Of a stretch of DNA of 64,000 nucleotides, positions 9,057 to 18,092 are shown piece by piece. A program made the position numbers and the translations under genes. The notes below the pieces were generated by a model that did not search any database, was not told the origin of the DNA, and saw only the letters and a program-made list of their open reading frames with translations. The stretch covers positions 124,001 through 188,000 of the forward strand of contig CBDFGE010000004.1 in assembly GCA_965247055.1 (NCBI GenBank), read 5' to 3'. The DNA comes from CBDFGE01 sp965247055. Its GTDB lineage: Bacteria; Chloroflexota; Dehalococcoidia; Lucifugimonadales; JAGWBF01. The stretch's first letter is position 1, and every line of letters starts with the position of its first letter.

Positions 9057-10379
9057 CTACCTCAAGAACCCTTCGTAGTTTCGCATCAGTAGCTGCGACT
9101 CGAGCTGGCGCAGGGTATCCAGCGCCACGCCAACCATGATGAGCAGACTGATGCTGGGGAGGACCGCCGCCTGGACATCGGTTATCTGGGATGCGATGTA
9201 AGGCACGATGGCAACGAACCCCAGGAACAGCGCCCCTCCAACCGTGAGTCTCAGAATGACCCGGTTGAGGTAGTCCTGGGTCGGCCTGCCCGGGCGGATT
9301 CCAGGCACGAATCCTCCGTTGCGCTGGAGGCTATCCGCCAGGTTCTGTTGCTGGAAGACCACCAGCGTGTAGAAGAAGGCGAACGTCACCGTAAGGAGGA
9401 AGAACATCAACCAGTAAGGCCAGTTGACAGGGCTGAACCAGCCTTGAGCGCTGGTGGCCAGATCGCCAATCCAATCGTCACGGACGCCCACGAAGCTGGA
9501 GATGGTGCCGGGCAGTATGGTGACGGAGGCTGCGAAAATGAGGGGAATCATGCCGGCGGAGTTTATCCTTATGGGCAGGTAGGTTGCCCCCGACTGGCGG
9601 TACATCCTTCCCCCGCGGAAGATGCTGCGGCCGTACTGGACCGGTATGCGGCGGTGCGCCTCGGTGAAGACTACGATGAGGGCGATTACCAGGAGGGCTA
9701 TGATGGCCAGCCAGATAATGCCCAGGGCGTCGGTCTGGTCCGCCGCGTTACGCATCAGGCCGGGGAACCCTGCCACGATGCCGGCGAAGATGATAAGGGA
9801 GATGCCGTTGCCTATACCCCGCTCGGTGATAAGCTCCCCGAGCCAGACCAGGAACATGGTACCCGCCACCAGGGACGTCAGCATGGCCATCGTGGCGATG
9901 AAGTCGCTGCCTTCCCCAGGCCAGACGCCCCCGATTACACCCGCCTGCTGGACTAGCTGGAGCTGCCCGTAACCCTGGGCCAGGGCTATGGGCACCGTTA
10001 TCCAGTGGATGATACGGTTGATCCGCTGCCGGCCCTGCTCTCCCTCCTTGGAGATGCGTTGCAGGGGGGGTATAACGGGCACCAGAAGCTGCATGACGAT
10101 GGAGGAGGTGATGTAGGGGAAAACCCCGAGGGCCGCGACGCTAAGGTTTCTCAGGGCCCCGCCACTGAAAAGGTCGAGGAACCCCAGGAGCTGGTTCTGG
10201 TCGAAAAGCGCCCTCAGGTTGTCGTGGTTGATGCCCGGTATGGGCACCTGGGCCATGAACCGGAATACGGCAAGTAGGGCCAGGGTAAACAGGATCTTGG
10301 CCCTCAGGTCGGGGATCCGGAAGGAGTCTATAGCCGCCTGAAGTAGCCGCGGCCTCCCCTCCACCTCCTGGGCCATCAT
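9057..10379 (-). CDS. secY: Preprotein translocase subunit SecY
   Basis: SecY is the ten-helix membrane channel of the Sec machinery. The 440-residue protein starts its first helix at AKILFTLALLAVFRFMAQVPIPG, has the plug and TM2 region at LFSGGALRNLSVAALGVFPYI, and ends with the family TM10 motif. Its start overlaps the rplO stop by 4 bases, so it is coupled to ribosomal protein synthesis. Confidence 0.97.
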   Translation of the reverse strand: MMAQEVEGRPRLLQAAIDSFRIPDLRAKILFTLALLAVFRFMAQVPIPGINHDNLRALFDQNQLLGFLDLFSGGALRNLSVAALGVFPYITSSIVMQLLVPVIPPLQRISKEGEQGRQRINRIIHWITVPIALAQGYGQLQLVQQAGVIGGVWPGEGSDFIATMAMLTSLVAGTMFLVWLGELITERGIGNGISLIIFAGIVAGFPGLMRNAADQTDALGIIWLAIIALLVIALIVVFTEAHRRIPVQYGRSIFRGGRMYRQSGATYLPIRINSAGMIPLIFAASVTILPGTISSFVGVRDDWIGDLATSAQGWFSPVNWPYWLMFFLLTVTFAFFYTLVVFQQQNLADSLQRNGGFVPGIRPGRPTQDYLNRVILRLTVGGALFLGFVAIVPYIASQITDVQAAVLPSISLLIMVGVALDTLRQLESQLLMRNYEGFLR

Positions 10380-10825
10380 CGCTGGAGCACCTCCGCGCTC
10401 CCCCCGGCCGCCTCAATCTTGTCCCGGGCCGCCCCGGTGAACTTGTGGGCCCATACCTTCAGAGAGACGGAGAGCTCGCCGTTACCAAGAATCTTCACCG
10501 GGTACTTTACCTTCCGTAGCGCCCCCACCTGGACGAGGGCCTCCGGGGTCACCTCCGAGTCCTTCGGGAAGAGGTTGAGCAGGTCCACCTTCACCAGGTG
10601 ATACTGGGTCTTGAATATGTTGGTGAACCCCCTTTTCATGGGCAGGCCTTTGATGAGGGGCAGCTGGCCGCCTTCAAACCCGGGACGGACACTCTTCCCC
10701 GAGCGCGACTTCTGTCCCTTCATCCCCCGGCCGGCGTAGCTGCCCTGGCCGGCCGAATCGCCCCGGCCGACTCGCTTCCTGCGCCTCCTCGTCCCAGGGG
10801 GTGGGACCGCCTGATGTGCCATCAT
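10376..10825 (-). CDS. rplO: 50S ribosomal protein L15
   Basis: L15 is a late 50S assembly protein with a glycine/arginine-rich N-terminus. I choose the ATG at 10825 (149 residues) because GGAGAGG lies about ten bases upstream and the family N-terminus follows; an ATG at 10882 would add 19 low-complexity residues. The GTRRRRKRVGRGDSAGQGSY and KSRSGKSVRPGFEGGQLPL motifs are typical. rpmD, which normally precedes rplO, is missing. Confidence 0.95.
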   Translation of the reverse strand: MMAHQAVPPPGTRRRRKRVGRGDSAGQGSYAGRGMKGQKSRSGKSVRPGFEGGQLPLIKGLPMKRGFTNIFKTQYHLVKVDLLNLFPKDSEVTPEALVQVGALRKVKYPVKILGNGELSVSLKVWAHKFTGAARDKIEAAGGSAEVLQR

Positions 10826-10967
10826 AACGGTAGACCTCTCCCCACCCTGGCCCATCGATGGGCGCCGCCCAGAGGGTCCCATGAGTGTCTTGGCTCCCGG
10901 TGGGCCCCGGATGGTTCCATTCTACCTCGGGTTGGTGCGAACTTCGTCCGCATTCCTTTGCCAGTAT
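10826..10967. other. rpsE-rplO gap where rpmD (L30) is expected
   Basis: In the standard spc operon rpmD lies between rpsE and rplO. Only about 140 bases separate the two genes here, and no frame gives a convincing L30 of about 60 residues. The L15 frame stays open upstream of its start and reads IRGPPGAKTLMGPSGRR. This faintly recalls the L30 signature, but nothing around it matches. I see a gene loss or at most a remnant. Confidence 0.5.
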
Positions 10968-11492
10968 TCACCGGGCTTGCCTTTCCGTCCCCTTGCGGGC
11001 GGCTATCTCTGCTGCGGGGTCTTTCAGCTGTTTGAGGGCCTCCATAGTGGCATAGACTACGTTGATGGGGTTCCGGGACCCCAGGGACTTGGCCACGACA
11101 TCCTTTACCCCCGCTACATCCAGCATGGCCCGGATGACACCCGCCGCGATGATGCCCGTTCCCGGAGGTGCGGGTTTGATAAGGACCAGGGAGGCTCCTT
11201 TTTTCGCGGAGATCTCCTGGGGAATGGTGCTCCCCCTCAGGGGAATCTTGATCAGGTTCTTTTTGGCCTGGGCGTTGCCCTTCCTGACAGCGTCGGGGAT
11301 GGCCAGGGCCTTCCCGAGGCTCGCCCCCAGGGCCCCTTGCCCATCTCCCACGACCACCAGGGCGTTGAACCTCAGATGGCGTCCTCCCTTTACAACCTTG
11401 GCTATGCGCCGGGTGAATACCACCCGCTCGCTCAGGGTAAGGCGGGACGCATCTATCTTTCCAGCGGCCTTGCGGGCCAGTAGAGATACCAT
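10968..11492 (-). CDS. rpsE: 30S ribosomal protein S5
   Basis: S5 shapes decoding fidelity at the mRNA entry channel. The 174 residues include the double-stranded-RNA-binding N-domain (ERVVFTRRIAKVVKGGRHLR) and the C-domain GTGIIAAGVIRAMLDVAGV. The ATG follows directly after the rplR stop (TAG-ATG, no spacing), suggesting coupled translation. Confidence 0.97.
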   Translation of the reverse strand: MVSLLARKAAGKIDASRLTLSERVVFTRRIAKVVKGGRHLRFNALVVVGDGQGALGASLGKALAIPDAVRKGNAQAKKNLIKIPLRGSTIPQEISAKKGASLVLIKPAPPGTGIIAAGVIRAMLDVAGVKDVVAKSLGSRNPINVVYATMEALKQLKDPAAEIAARKGTERQAR

Positions 11493-11861
11493 CTAGAACT
11501 CGAGCCCTCCCTCTCTGGCGGCGTCGGCCAGGGCCTTCACCCGCCCATGGTACTTATACCCGCCGCGATCGAACACCACTTTGACTTTTCCGGCCTGGAC
11601 CGCCCTCTGGGCGATGGCGGCGCCCACCGCCTTGGACAGGACCGCCTTGGGGACCTTTTCTCCCGAAGGCATGAGCCCGGGTTCGATACTCGAAGCCGAG
11701 ACGATGGTGCGTCCGCTCACGTCGTCGATAACCTGAGCATAGATCTGCTTGAGGCTGCGGAAGACACTGAGGCGGGGCCGCTCGGGCGTTCCCGAGACCT
11801 TGCGGCGCACTCTGATATGCCTCACCTGCCGAAGCTTCCTCGCGTTCCTGTCTGCCGGCAT
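11493..11861 (-). CDS. rplR: 50S ribosomal protein L18
   Basis: L18 binds 5S rRNA in the central protuberance. The 122-residue protein has the N-terminal [23 protein letters not shown] and C-terminal [25 protein letters not shown] signatures. It lies between rplF and rpsE. Confidence 0.97.
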   Translation of the reverse strand: MPADRNARKLRQVRHIRVRRKVSGTPERPRLSVFRSLKQIYAQVIDDVSGRTIVSASSIEPGLMPSGEKVPKAVLSKAVGAAIAQRAVQAGKVKVVFDRGGYKYHGRVKALADAAREGGLEF

Positions 11862-11907
11862 CTACCAACTCCTCTGGAGTGTCTTGTGTTGGGCTCTCAT
11901 ACCTGCG

Positions 11908-12492
11908 TTATTTCTTCCTAGCAGCTGACTTGCCGGGTTTCAGATGCAGGACCTCATCGGAGTACCTTATCCCCTTCGCTTTGTAGGGATTGGGGGGCCT
12001 CACCTTGCGAATGACGGCCGCCAGGTGCCCCACCTTCTGCTTGTCGGGGCCAGACACGTGAACCCGGTTGTTACCCTCCACCGTGAGGGTAACCCCTTCC
12101 AGGGGCTTTACCTCCACGGTATGGCTGTAGCCGACGCTGAGGACTATGCCGTCACCGGCCTGCTGCACCCTGTCGCCTCTGCCCATAAGCTCCAGGGTCT
12201 TCTGGTAGCCCTGGTTGGCCCCAGTTATCGCGTTGGCGATGAGGCTACGGCTGAGCCCGTGAAGGGCACAGTGAAACTTCCGTCCCGAATAGCGCTCCAC
12301 GAAGACCCTGCCGTCCTCCAGGCGTACTTTGACATCGGGATGTATGGGCTGGGTGAGGGTACCGATCGGTCCTTTCACCGTCACCTGGCAGTAGTCGATG
12401 GTAACCTGCACACCGGTCGGTATCTCAATACTTTTTCGCCCTATCCTCGAGAGGGTCCTCTCCGGTCTCCCGTTCGGTTCATTACCAGACAT
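11908..12492 (-). CDS. rplF: 50S ribosomal protein L6
   Basis: L6 sits near the factor-binding site of the 50S subunit. The 194-residue protein begins its core at [14 protein letters not shown] after about 14 extra residues and ends [19 protein letters not shown], a typical L6 end. Its start overlaps the rpsH stop by 11 bases. Confidence 0.96.
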   Translation of the reverse strand: MSGNEPNGRPERTLSRIGRKSIEIPTGVQVTIDYCQVTVKGPIGTLTQPIHPDVKVRLEDGRVFVERYSGRKFHCALHGLSRSLIANAITGANQGYQKTLELMGRGDRVQQAGDGIVLSVGYSHTVEVKPLEGVTLTVEGNNRVHVSGPDKQKVGHLAAVIRKVRPPNPYKAKGIRYSDEVLHLKPGKSAARKK

Positions 12493-12880
12493 AACAGAGC
12501 AACTCCCCTCCTAAACCCTGGCGCCAGGCCTCCCTACCCGCCATCACGCCCTGGGAGGTGGACAGGATAGCTATGCCCAGCCCACCGTATACCCGGGGAA
12601 TCTCCCCCTTGCCCACGTAGACCCTCAACCCGGACTTGCTCACCCTCTTGAGCCCGCTGATGGCGGGCTCCTTGTTGTCCCGGTAGGACAGGTGTATGCG
12701 CAGGATGGGATGGGGCTGGCCCCTGAGTGTGTCGTAGTCCCTGATAAAGCCCTCTCCCTTCAGGATCCGGGCCAGTGCGACCTTCATCTTGGAGACGGGC
12801 ATGACCAACGACTCATGTCTCATGGACTGCGCATTTCTTATCCTGGTCAACATATCCGCGATGGGATCGGTAACGGGCAT
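12482..12880 (-). CDS. rpsH: 30S ribosomal protein S8
   Basis: S8 binds the central domain of 16S rRNA, and in enterics it autoregulates the spc operon. The 132 residues start [18 protein letters not shown] and end with the conserved [16 protein letters not shown] region. Confidence 0.97.
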   Translation of the reverse strand: MPVTDPIADMLTRIRNAQSMRHESLVMPVSKMKVALARILKGEGFIRDYDTLRGQPHPILRIHLSYRDNKEPAISGLKRVSKSGLRVYVGKGEIPRVYGGLGIAILSTSQGVMAGREAWRQGLGGELLCYVW

Positions 12881-12901
12881 GACGTCGCACTCCTCGGATT
12901 T

Positions 12902-13087
12902 CTACCAGCTGGCCTTCCGTACGCCCGGCAGGTTTCCGGTCAGGGCAAGCTGTCGGAAACAGATGCGGCACAGGCCGACATACCGGATGTAGGCTCTGGG
13001 CCGGCCACATCGATGGCAACGGTTATGCTGCTGAACGGCGTGTTTCTTGGGCCGTTTCCACTTCTCTATCAGGGACTTCTTGGCCAA
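12902..13087 (-). CDS. rpsN: 30S ribosomal protein S14, type Z, TTG start
   Basis: S14 is a zinc-finger protein of the 30S head. The 61-residue type-Z form reads [12 protein letters not shown] from a TTG at 13087, ten bases after the rplE stop and behind GAGGGTG. The longer frame to 13156 overlaps rplE and is not S14-like. The RCHRCG...LCRIC pattern (CX2CX12CX2C) is the zinc ribbon. Confidence 0.95.
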   Translation of the reverse strand: MAKKSLIEKWKRPKKHAVQQHNRCHRCGRPRAYIRYVGLCRICFRQLALTGNLPGVRKASW

Positions 13088-13097
13088 ATCGGCACCC

Positions 13098-13868
13098 TCA
13101 ATTCTGGCGCGCGAAGGGCATGCCCAGCAGGGCGAGCAGCCGCGCGGCCTCTCCATCGTTCCGGGCGTTGGTCGTAATGGTTACCTGTAAGCCCCTGATT
13201 CGGTCTATCTGGGCGTAGTCCACCTCGGGAAACACTATCTGCTCCCGGATGCCCAGAGAGTAGTTGCCCCTGCCATCGAAACTTCGCAGCGGAAGCCCCC
13301 GGAAGTCCCTTATCCGCGGCAGCGCCGCGTTGAGGAGGCGGTCCATGAAATAGTACATCCGGCTCCCCCTCAGCGTTACACACAACCCTATCGGGTTGCC
13401 CTCCCGCAGCTTAAAGCCCGCTATGGACTTTCTGGCCCTGGTGACGATGGGTTTCTGGCCAGATATGGTGACCAGGTCCCTGGTGGCGCTCTCGACGGCG
13501 TTGGGGTTGGTGAGCGCCTCTCCCAGCCCGATGTTGAGGGTGACCTTCGTGAGCCTGGGCACCTCCATTACGTTGCGGTACTGGAACTCCCGTACCATAG
13601 TGGGCACGACCTCCGAACGGTACAGGTCCAGCAGCCTTGGCCTGGGCGGCGGTGCTAGCTGATCCGAGGGGACGCCGTCACTCGGGGAGGGCGCCCCCTC
13701 GATGACTTGGGTGGCACCCCTGGCCTTGCGCTTTCCTCCGGACCCCTCTTTCCTGCGAGAGGTCCGCGCCCTGGCCGGTGGCCTGCTCCGGGGTGTCCGA
13801 AGCAGGAGGCTGCCCCTCACCCGCCGGTGGCTGCTCCGGGGCGGCCGAAGCAGGAGGCTGCCCCTCAT
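13098..13868 (-). CDS. rplE: 50S ribosomal protein L5 with an ambiguous N-terminal extension
   Basis: L5 binds 5S rRNA and the P-site tRNA elbow. The conserved core begins near 13640 ([19 protein letters not shown]) and carries [18 protein letters not shown] and the C-terminal fold. Upstream the frame is open to an ATG at 13868, adding about 76 Arg/Pro-rich residues with no L5 similarity and no recognised start close to the core. A different frame from an ATG at 13902 (AGGAAGG upstream) encodes an acidic Pro/Ala-rich stretch with a duplicated 16-residue unit and ends at 13678. A single +1 frameshift would join that stretch to the core. The core is certain; the N-terminus is not. Confidence 0.9.
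   Translation of the reverse strand: MRGSLLLRPPRSSHRRVRGSLLLRTPRSRPPARARTSRRKEGSGGKRKARGATQVIEGAPSPSDGVPSDQLAPPPRPRLLDLYRSEVVPTMVREFQYRNVMEVPRLTKVTLNIGLGEALTNPNAVESATRDLVTISGQKPIVTRARKSIAGFKLREGNPIGLCVTLRGSRMYYFMDRLLNAALPRIRDFRGLPLRSFDGRGNYSLGIREQIVFPEVDYAQIDRIRGLQVTITTNARNDGEAARLLALLGMPFARQN
13771..13866 (-). repeat. 48-bp imperfect tandem duplication at the 5' end of rplE
   Basis: Two adjacent 48-base units (13819-13866 and 13771-13818) differ at only a few bases. In the frame that starts at 13902 they encode [16 protein letters not shown] and [16 protein letters not shown]. In the rplE frame they give Arg/Leu-rich peptides. The amino-acid pattern is more protein-like in the first frame. 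Confidence 0.7.
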
Positions 13869-13871
13869 CCT

Positions 13872-14186
13872 CTAGTCGATTGTTTCCTTGCACTGTAGAC
13901 ATGCCCTGACCTTCCTACCGTCGGCGAGATAGCTGACCCTCGCTCGGGTCGGCTTATTGCACTTATTGCACACCAATATGACGTTCGAGGCGTGGATAGA
14001 CGACTCCTGCTGGACTCTGCCCGCCTGCCTCAGGTCGGGTCGAGGCCGAACGTGGCGGGTTACCATATTCACCCCCTCGACCAACACCCTGTTTCCGGGG
14101 GAATCGACCCGCTCTACCCTGCCTCTTCGGCCCTTCTCCTTACCCGCGATGACCAGCACCGTGTCTCCCTTACGTACCTTCATCAC
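13872..14186 (-). CDS. rplX: 50S ribosomal protein L24
   Basis: L24 starts 50S assembly. The 104-residue protein has the KOW motif [19 protein letters not shown] at its N-terminus. It ends with an unusual but known two-knuckle pattern, VCNKCNKP...ACLQC, which suggests zinc binding. The first ATG overlaps the rplN stop by 4 bases. Confidence 0.96.
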   Translation of the reverse strand: MMKVRKGDTVLVIAGKEKGRRGRVERVDSPGNRVLVEGVNMVTRHVRPRPDLRQAGRVQQESSIHASNVILVCNKCNKPTRARVSYLADGRKVRACLQCKETID

Positions 14187-14554
14187 ACCACCTCAGGAGC
14201 CAGCGATACGATCCTCATGAATCCCCGATCGCGGAGCTCGCGGGCCACCGGCCCAAAGATTCGGGTGCCGCGAGGGGTGTTGAGCTTGTCGGTGATCAGT
14301 ACGGCGGCGTTGTCGTCAAAGCGAACGTAGGAGCCGTCGGGCCGCCGCTGGGAGCGCACGGTCCTCACAATCACGGCGCGCACCACATCACCTTTTTTTA
14401 CCGCGGCATTGGGGCCGGCCTCTTTTACGGCACCGACTATGACGTCGCCAATATACGCGTACCGGCGCCGGCTGCTCCCGGGTATGTTGATGCACATGAT
14501 CTCTTTGGCGCCGCTGTTATCGGCCACTAGCAGGCGACTAAAAGTCTGGATCAC
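14183..14554 (-). CDS. rplN: 50S ribosomal protein L14
   Basis: L14 forms an intersubunit bridge. The 123 residues start [18 protein letters not shown] and end [17 protein letters not shown], matching family length and ends. It overlaps rplX and rpsQ by 4 bases each, so the three are translationally linked. Confidence 0.97.
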   Translation of the reverse strand: MIQTFSRLLVADNSGAKEIMCINIPGSSRRRYAYIGDVIVGAVKEAGPNAAVKKGDVVRAVIVRTVRSQRRPDGSYVRFDDNAAVLITDKLNTPRGTRIFGPVARELRDRGFMRIVSLAPEVV

Positions 14555-14925
14555 TCCGCGTCCTCCTCAGGAGCCTCTCCATCTTGGCCCTCCTGCTCAT
14601 CTTCCAGGGTGGCCTCCTCTCTCTCTTCCGAGAGGAGGCCCTCGTCGAGCTCGGCGGGCTTCACATCGACGACCTCTCGGCGCTCCAAGAGGTCAATCAC
14701 CCTCCAGTGTTTTGTGCGTGAGATGGGGCTCGTCTCTTCTATGCGTACCAGGTCGCCCAGCTTGTACTGATTGTCCCTATCATGGGCGTAGAAGTTTGTT
14801 ACGCGACGGATGCTTTTGCCGTAGAGCGTGTGGCGCTGCTGCCACCGCACGGCCACCACCACCGTCTTATCCATCTTGTCACTCACCACCCGGCCCATCC
14901 GGACCTTCCGCCTTTCCCTGGCCAT
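14551..14925 (-). CDS. rpsQ: 30S ribosomal protein S17 with an acidic C-terminal tail
   Basis: S17 is a primary 16S rRNA-binding OB-fold protein of about 80-90 residues. Here the core ([19 protein letters not shown] ... [20 protein letters not shown]) ends near residue 80 and is followed by about 44 residues, nearly half of them Asp or Glu ([18 protein letters not shown] at the end). The tail is in frame up to the 4-base overlap with rplN, so it is encoded rather than an artefact. A similar acidic tail occurs on RpoA in this cluster. Confidence 0.95.
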   Translation of the reverse strand: MARERRKVRMGRVVSDKMDKTVVVAVRWQQRHTLYGKSIRRVTNFYAHDRDNQYKLGDLVRIEETSPISRTKHWRVIDLLERREVVDVKPAELDEGLLSEEREEATLEDEQEGQDGEAPEEDAE

Positions 14926-14926
14926 A

Positions 14927-15130
14927 TTAGGGTGCCTCCATCTGTCGCTCTCGCATTATCGTCAGGAGGCGGGCGATGTTTTTTCTCGCCACTCTGATCT
15001 GGGAAGTGTTGGCCAGCTGTCTGGTGGCAAGCCGCATGCGCAGGTTCAACAGCTCCCTCTGAGAGCTCTCCAGCTCCCGAGTCAGGTCCTCATCGCTCAG
15101 TCCTCTAATCTCCTGGCTACGCACTGTCAT
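14927..15130 (-). CDS. rpmC: 50S ribosomal protein L29
   Basis: L29 is a small helical hairpin at the tunnel exit. The 67 residues contain REIRGL-type (QEIRGLSDEDL) and LLNLRMRLATRQL motifs and the IARLLTIMRER end. It lies one base upstream of rpsQ and 30 bases downstream of rplP. Confidence 0.96.
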   Translation of the reverse strand: MTVRSQEIRGLSDEDLTRELESSQRELLNLRMRLATRQLANTSQIRVARKNIARLLTIMRERQMEAP

Positions 15131-15160
15131 CTGCCCCTTGGATTGGTGCGGTGACCCCTA

Positions 15161-15589
15161 TTAGCCGACGATCGCCTGAAGGGGGTCCCGTCTCACGGCC
15201 TTGGTTCCGATAGGTAGCTTGTGGGAGGCGAGGCGCAGGGCCTCCATTGCCAAGTCCTCTTTGACGCCGCTGACCTCGAAGAGGATGCGGCCCGGTTTCA
15301 CTACCGCCGCCCAGTGTTCCACGGCAGCTTTTCCCCCGCCCATCCGTGTCTCGGCGGCCTTCTTGCTGATTGCCTTGGAGGGGAAGACCCGCACCCAGAC
15401 CTTGCCACCCCGCCTCATGTGTCGAGTTAGGGCTATACGGGCGGCCTCTATCTGCCTCGCAGTCATCCAGCAGGGCTCCAGCGCCTTCAATCCGAAATCG
15501 CCGAAGTCTACCGAGTTGCCCGAGGTGGCTACTCCCCTCCGGTGACCCCTGTGTACCTTGCGATATTTAACTCGTTTCGGCTCCAACAT
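15161..15589 (-). CDS. rplP: 50S ribosomal protein L16
   Basis: L16 organises the A-site region of the 50S subunit. The 142-residue protein begins [19 protein letters not shown] and includes [20 protein letters not shown]. Its start overlaps the 3' end of rpsC by 23 bases, a large overlap but common in this operon. Confidence 0.97.
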   Translation of the reverse strand: MLEPKRVKYRKVHRGHRRGVATSGNSVDFGDFGLKALEPCWMTARQIEAARIALTRHMRRGGKVWVRVFPSKAISKKAAETRMGGGKAAVEHWAAVVKPGRILFEVSGVKEDLAMEALRLASHKLPIGTKAVRRDPLQAIVG

Positions 15590-16298
15590 CCTCGGTCTCC
15601 TCGGGCGGTATCGTGACCTCGATGGTCTCCAGCTCGTCCATGGTCTCCTCCGACACCGCGGGCAAGATGTCCCCCTTGTAGATCCAGACCTTCACCCCTA
15701 CTCGGCCCATCGCCGTTCTGCCCTCAGCGAGGTTGTAATCGATGTCCGCCCTCAGAGTGTGGAGAGGGACCCTGCCCTCCAGTAGCCTCTCTCGCCGTGC
15801 TATCTCGGAGCCTGATATCCGGCCCTTTACTATTATCTTGATCCCTTTGGCCCCCGCCTGCAAGGCCCGCTGGGCTGACTGCCGCATGGCCCGCCTATAG
15901 GAGACCCTGCGCTCTAACTGGTCGGCTATGTTCCTGGCCACCAGGTAGGCGTTCAGCTCCGGCTGGGAGATCTCCATAATGTTGAGCTGGATCCGCTTGC
16001 TTGTGACCCCCTCGAGCTTGCTTCTCAGCCGCTTGACCCGCTCTCCATCCCTTCCGATAAGGATGCCGGGCCTCGCCGAGTGAACGTTGACCACGATATC
16101 CTGGTTGCCCCGGTCTATCTCCGTAAGGGCGATACCCGCGTTGGCAAAGCTCTCGTACTCGCTCTGAATGCTTCCCGTTATCTTCAAGTCTTCCAGCACC
16201 AGCTCGCGGTAGGCTCTGGCCCGGGGGGCGAACCAGTGGGTGTTCCAGTCCTTGACTATTCCCAATCTGAACCCTATGGGATGGGTCTTATGGCCCAC
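15567..16298 (-). CDS. rpsC: 30S ribosomal protein S3
   Basis: S3 lines the mRNA entry tunnel and has helicase activity there. The 243 residues start [20 protein letters not shown]. The KH domain shows the GILIGRDGE (GXXG) loop, and the C-terminal domain has [20 protein letters not shown] short acidic C-terminus ([14 protein letters not shown]) follows. Confidence 0.97.
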   Translation of the reverse strand: MGHKTHPIGFRLGIVKDWNTHWFAPRARAYRELVLEDLKITGSIQSEYESFANAGIALTEIDRGNQDIVVNVHSARPGILIGRDGERVKRLRSKLEGVTSKRIQLNIMEISQPELNAYLVARNIADQLERRVSYRRAMRQSAQRALQAGAKGIKIIVKGRISGSEIARRERLLEGRVPLHTLRADIDYNLAEGRTAMGRVGVKVWIYKGDILPAVSEETMDELETIEVTIPPEETEDVGAETS

Positions 16299-16646
16299 TT
16301 AGGCCACCTCCTGCTTCTTGTCTACCACGACGGTGATGTGGCTAGACCGCTTGCGGATGCGCCCAATCCGACCCCGAGCGCGGGGCCTGAACCGCTTTAA
16401 CGGTGTGCCACCATCGGTCACTATCTTCACTATAACCAGGTCGGTCGGGTCCATCAACAGGTTATTCTCAGCGTTCGCGGAGGCGGAACGCACCACCTTA
16501 GCCACCGTCCTTGCCCAGGGGGAGGTCAACAGCCCGAGGGTATCCAGGGCCTCGCTCACGGGCTTCCCCCGGACGAGGTCCACAATGGGCTTTAGCCTCT
16601 TGGGTGAGGCACCCACTCCCTTGGCGATCGCCTTTACTTCGGGCAA
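16299..16646 (-). CDS. rplV: 50S ribosomal protein L22
   Basis: L22 lines the peptide exit tunnel, and its beta-hairpin is the region altered in macrolide resistance. The 115-residue protein has the core GASPKRLKPIVDLVRGKPV and the hairpin RPRARGRIGRIRKRSSHITV. The stop is directly adjacent to the rpsC start. Confidence 0.97.
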   Translation of the reverse strand: MPEVKAIAKGVGASPKRLKPIVDLVRGKPVSEALDTLGLLTSPWARTVAKVVRSASANAENNLLMDPTDLVIVKIVTDGGTPLKRFRPRARGRIGRIRKRSSHITVVVDKKQEVA

Positions 16647-16678
16647 TCTAGCCGTACCTCCTAGTGTTCCAGCCCAAT

Positions 16679-16975
16679 CTATCGGCGCCCCCTGACCACC
16701 GTGGAGACCCGCTCCGACCTGGCCGCGTGCCCCCGGAAGGTCCGGGTGGGAGCGAACTCGCCCAGCTTATGGCCTACCATGTTCTCGGTCACCAACAACG
16801 TCACGTGCCTTCGACCGTCATGGACCGATATCTTGAGCCCAACCATCTGGGGCATAATGGTGGACGCCCGGGACCAGGTCTTTATCACGGTGTCCAGGGC
16901 CGCGTTTTGGATGGCCATTACCCTCTTTAGGAGCTTAGGCTGAACGTAGGGACCTTTCTTGGTGGACCTGGACAT
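16679..16975 (-). CDS. rpsS: 30S ribosomal protein S19
   Basis: S19 lies at the top of the 30S head. The 98 residues begin [19 protein letters not shown] and include [27 protein letters not shown], both diagnostic. The gene is 2 bases from the rplB stop. Confidence 0.97.
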   Translation of the reverse strand: MSRSTKKGPYVQPKLLKRVMAIQNAALDTVIKTWSRASTIMPQMVGLKISVHDGRRHVTLLVTENMVGHKLGEFAPTRTFRGHAARSERVSTVVRGRR

Positions 16976-16977
16976 CC

Positions 16978-17805
16978 CTAACTCCTTCTGCGCACGATAA
17001 ACCTGGTGCTGGGCTTTCTCTTGTTTCTTGTCCTGTATCCCAGGGTCGGCTTACCCCAGGGAGACTTGGGCCCCGGAAGGCCGATCGGGGAGCGCCCTTC
17101 TCCTCCGCCATGGGGGTGGTCGCGGGGGTTCATGGCCACGCCCCGCACCTGGGGCCGGCGGCCCTGGTAGCGGGTCTTCCCCGCCTTACCGAGGCTGATG
17201 TTCTTATGGTCAGCGTTCCCCACCTGCCCTACGGTGGCCTGGCAGTCGACCAGTACCCTCCGAATCTCTCCCGAGGGAAGCCGGATGAGCACGTAGGGGT
17301 CCTCCCTGGAGAGAACCTGGGCGGCTACGCCGGCACTCCTGACCAATTGGCCGCCCTTGCCAGGGGCCAACTCCAGGTTGTGCACCATGGTGCCAGCGGG
17401 AATGTGCCTAAGGGGTAGCGCGTTGCCCGGTTTGATCTCTGCCCGGGGTCCCGCCTCGATCTTCGCACCCAACGTGAGCCCTATGGGCGCCAGGATATAT
17501 CGCTTCTCTCCGTCGGCATAATAGATGAGGGCTATTCGGGCCGAGCGGTTGGGGTCGTACTCTATCGACGCAACTTTGCCTGGAATGCCCACTTTGTCCC
17601 GCTTGAAATCTATCAGCCGGTACATCCGCTTGCTACCGCCGCCACGATGCCGGGTGGTGAGCCTGCCCTGGTTGTTCCTGCCGGCGTTGCGCTTGAGGGG
17701 GCGGAGCAGCGACTTCTCTGGTGTCTTCCGGGTTATCTCCTCGAAGGAAGGCCAGGCCGCCCCACGGGTGCCGGGCGTCATGGGCTTGGGAATCCTAAGC
17801 GGCAT
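16978..17805 (-). CDS. rplB: 50S ribosomal protein L2
   Basis: L2 is needed for subunit joining and peptidyl transfer. The 275 residues include the [17 protein letters not shown] start of the fold and the [17 protein letters not shown] loop with the conserved histidine. It lies two bases from rplW. Confidence 0.98.
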   Translation of the reverse strand: MPLRIPKPMTPGTRGAAWPSFEEITRKTPEKSLLRPLKRNAGRNNQGRLTTRHRGGGSKRMYRLIDFKRDKVGIPGKVASIEYDPNRSARIALIYYADGEKRYILAPIGLTLGAKIEAGPRAEIKPGNALPLRHIPAGTMVHNLELAPGKGGQLVRSAGVAAQVLSREDPYVLIRLPSGEIRRVLVDCQATVGQVGNADHKNISLGKAGKTRYQGRRPQVRGVAMNPRDHPHGGGEGRSPIGLPGPKSPWGKPTLGYRTRNKRKPSTRFIVRRRS

Positions 17806-17807
17806 CG

Positions 17808-18092
17808 CTAAACCCCTTCAATGACCTGTATCCTGTCGCCCCGCCTCAGGGTTACCACTGCCTTTTTGATGTCGGGCATCTTCTTGACGCGGGGTCCATA
17901 ACGCTTTGACTTGCCTCGGGTTTTGGTCACGTTAACGTCAAGCACTTTTACCCCGAAGGCCCGTTCGACCGCTTGCTTTATCTCTCCCTTGCCCGCCTTG
18001 GGTGCCACCCGGAAGACGTACTTACCGCCTTCCTGAAGGATGGTGCTCTTTTCCGTTATCAACGGCTGGATAATTACTTCGTAGGGATTCAT
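17808..18092 (-). CDS. rplW: 50S ribosomal protein L23
   Basis: L23 is the docking point for trigger factor and SRP at the tunnel exit. I use the ATG at 18092 ([17 protein letters not shown], 94 residues), which overlaps the rplD stop as ATGA. The upstream ATG at 18152 would add 20 residues lying over rplD. Confidence 0.96.
   Translation of the reverse strand: MNPYEVIIQPLITEKSTILQEGGKYVFRVAPKAGKGEIKQAVERAFGVKVLDVNVTKTRGKSKRYGPRVKKMPDIKKAVVTLRRGDRIQVIEGV

Noticed and set aside
10826..10967. A hidden rpmD gene
   Set aside because: All three frames were read; none gives a continuous L30 and the resemblance is limited to a few residues.
13157..13383. Open frames opposite or alongside rplE and rpsN
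   Set aside because: They are out-of-frame readings of rplE; the TTG start at 13087 explains rpsN fully.
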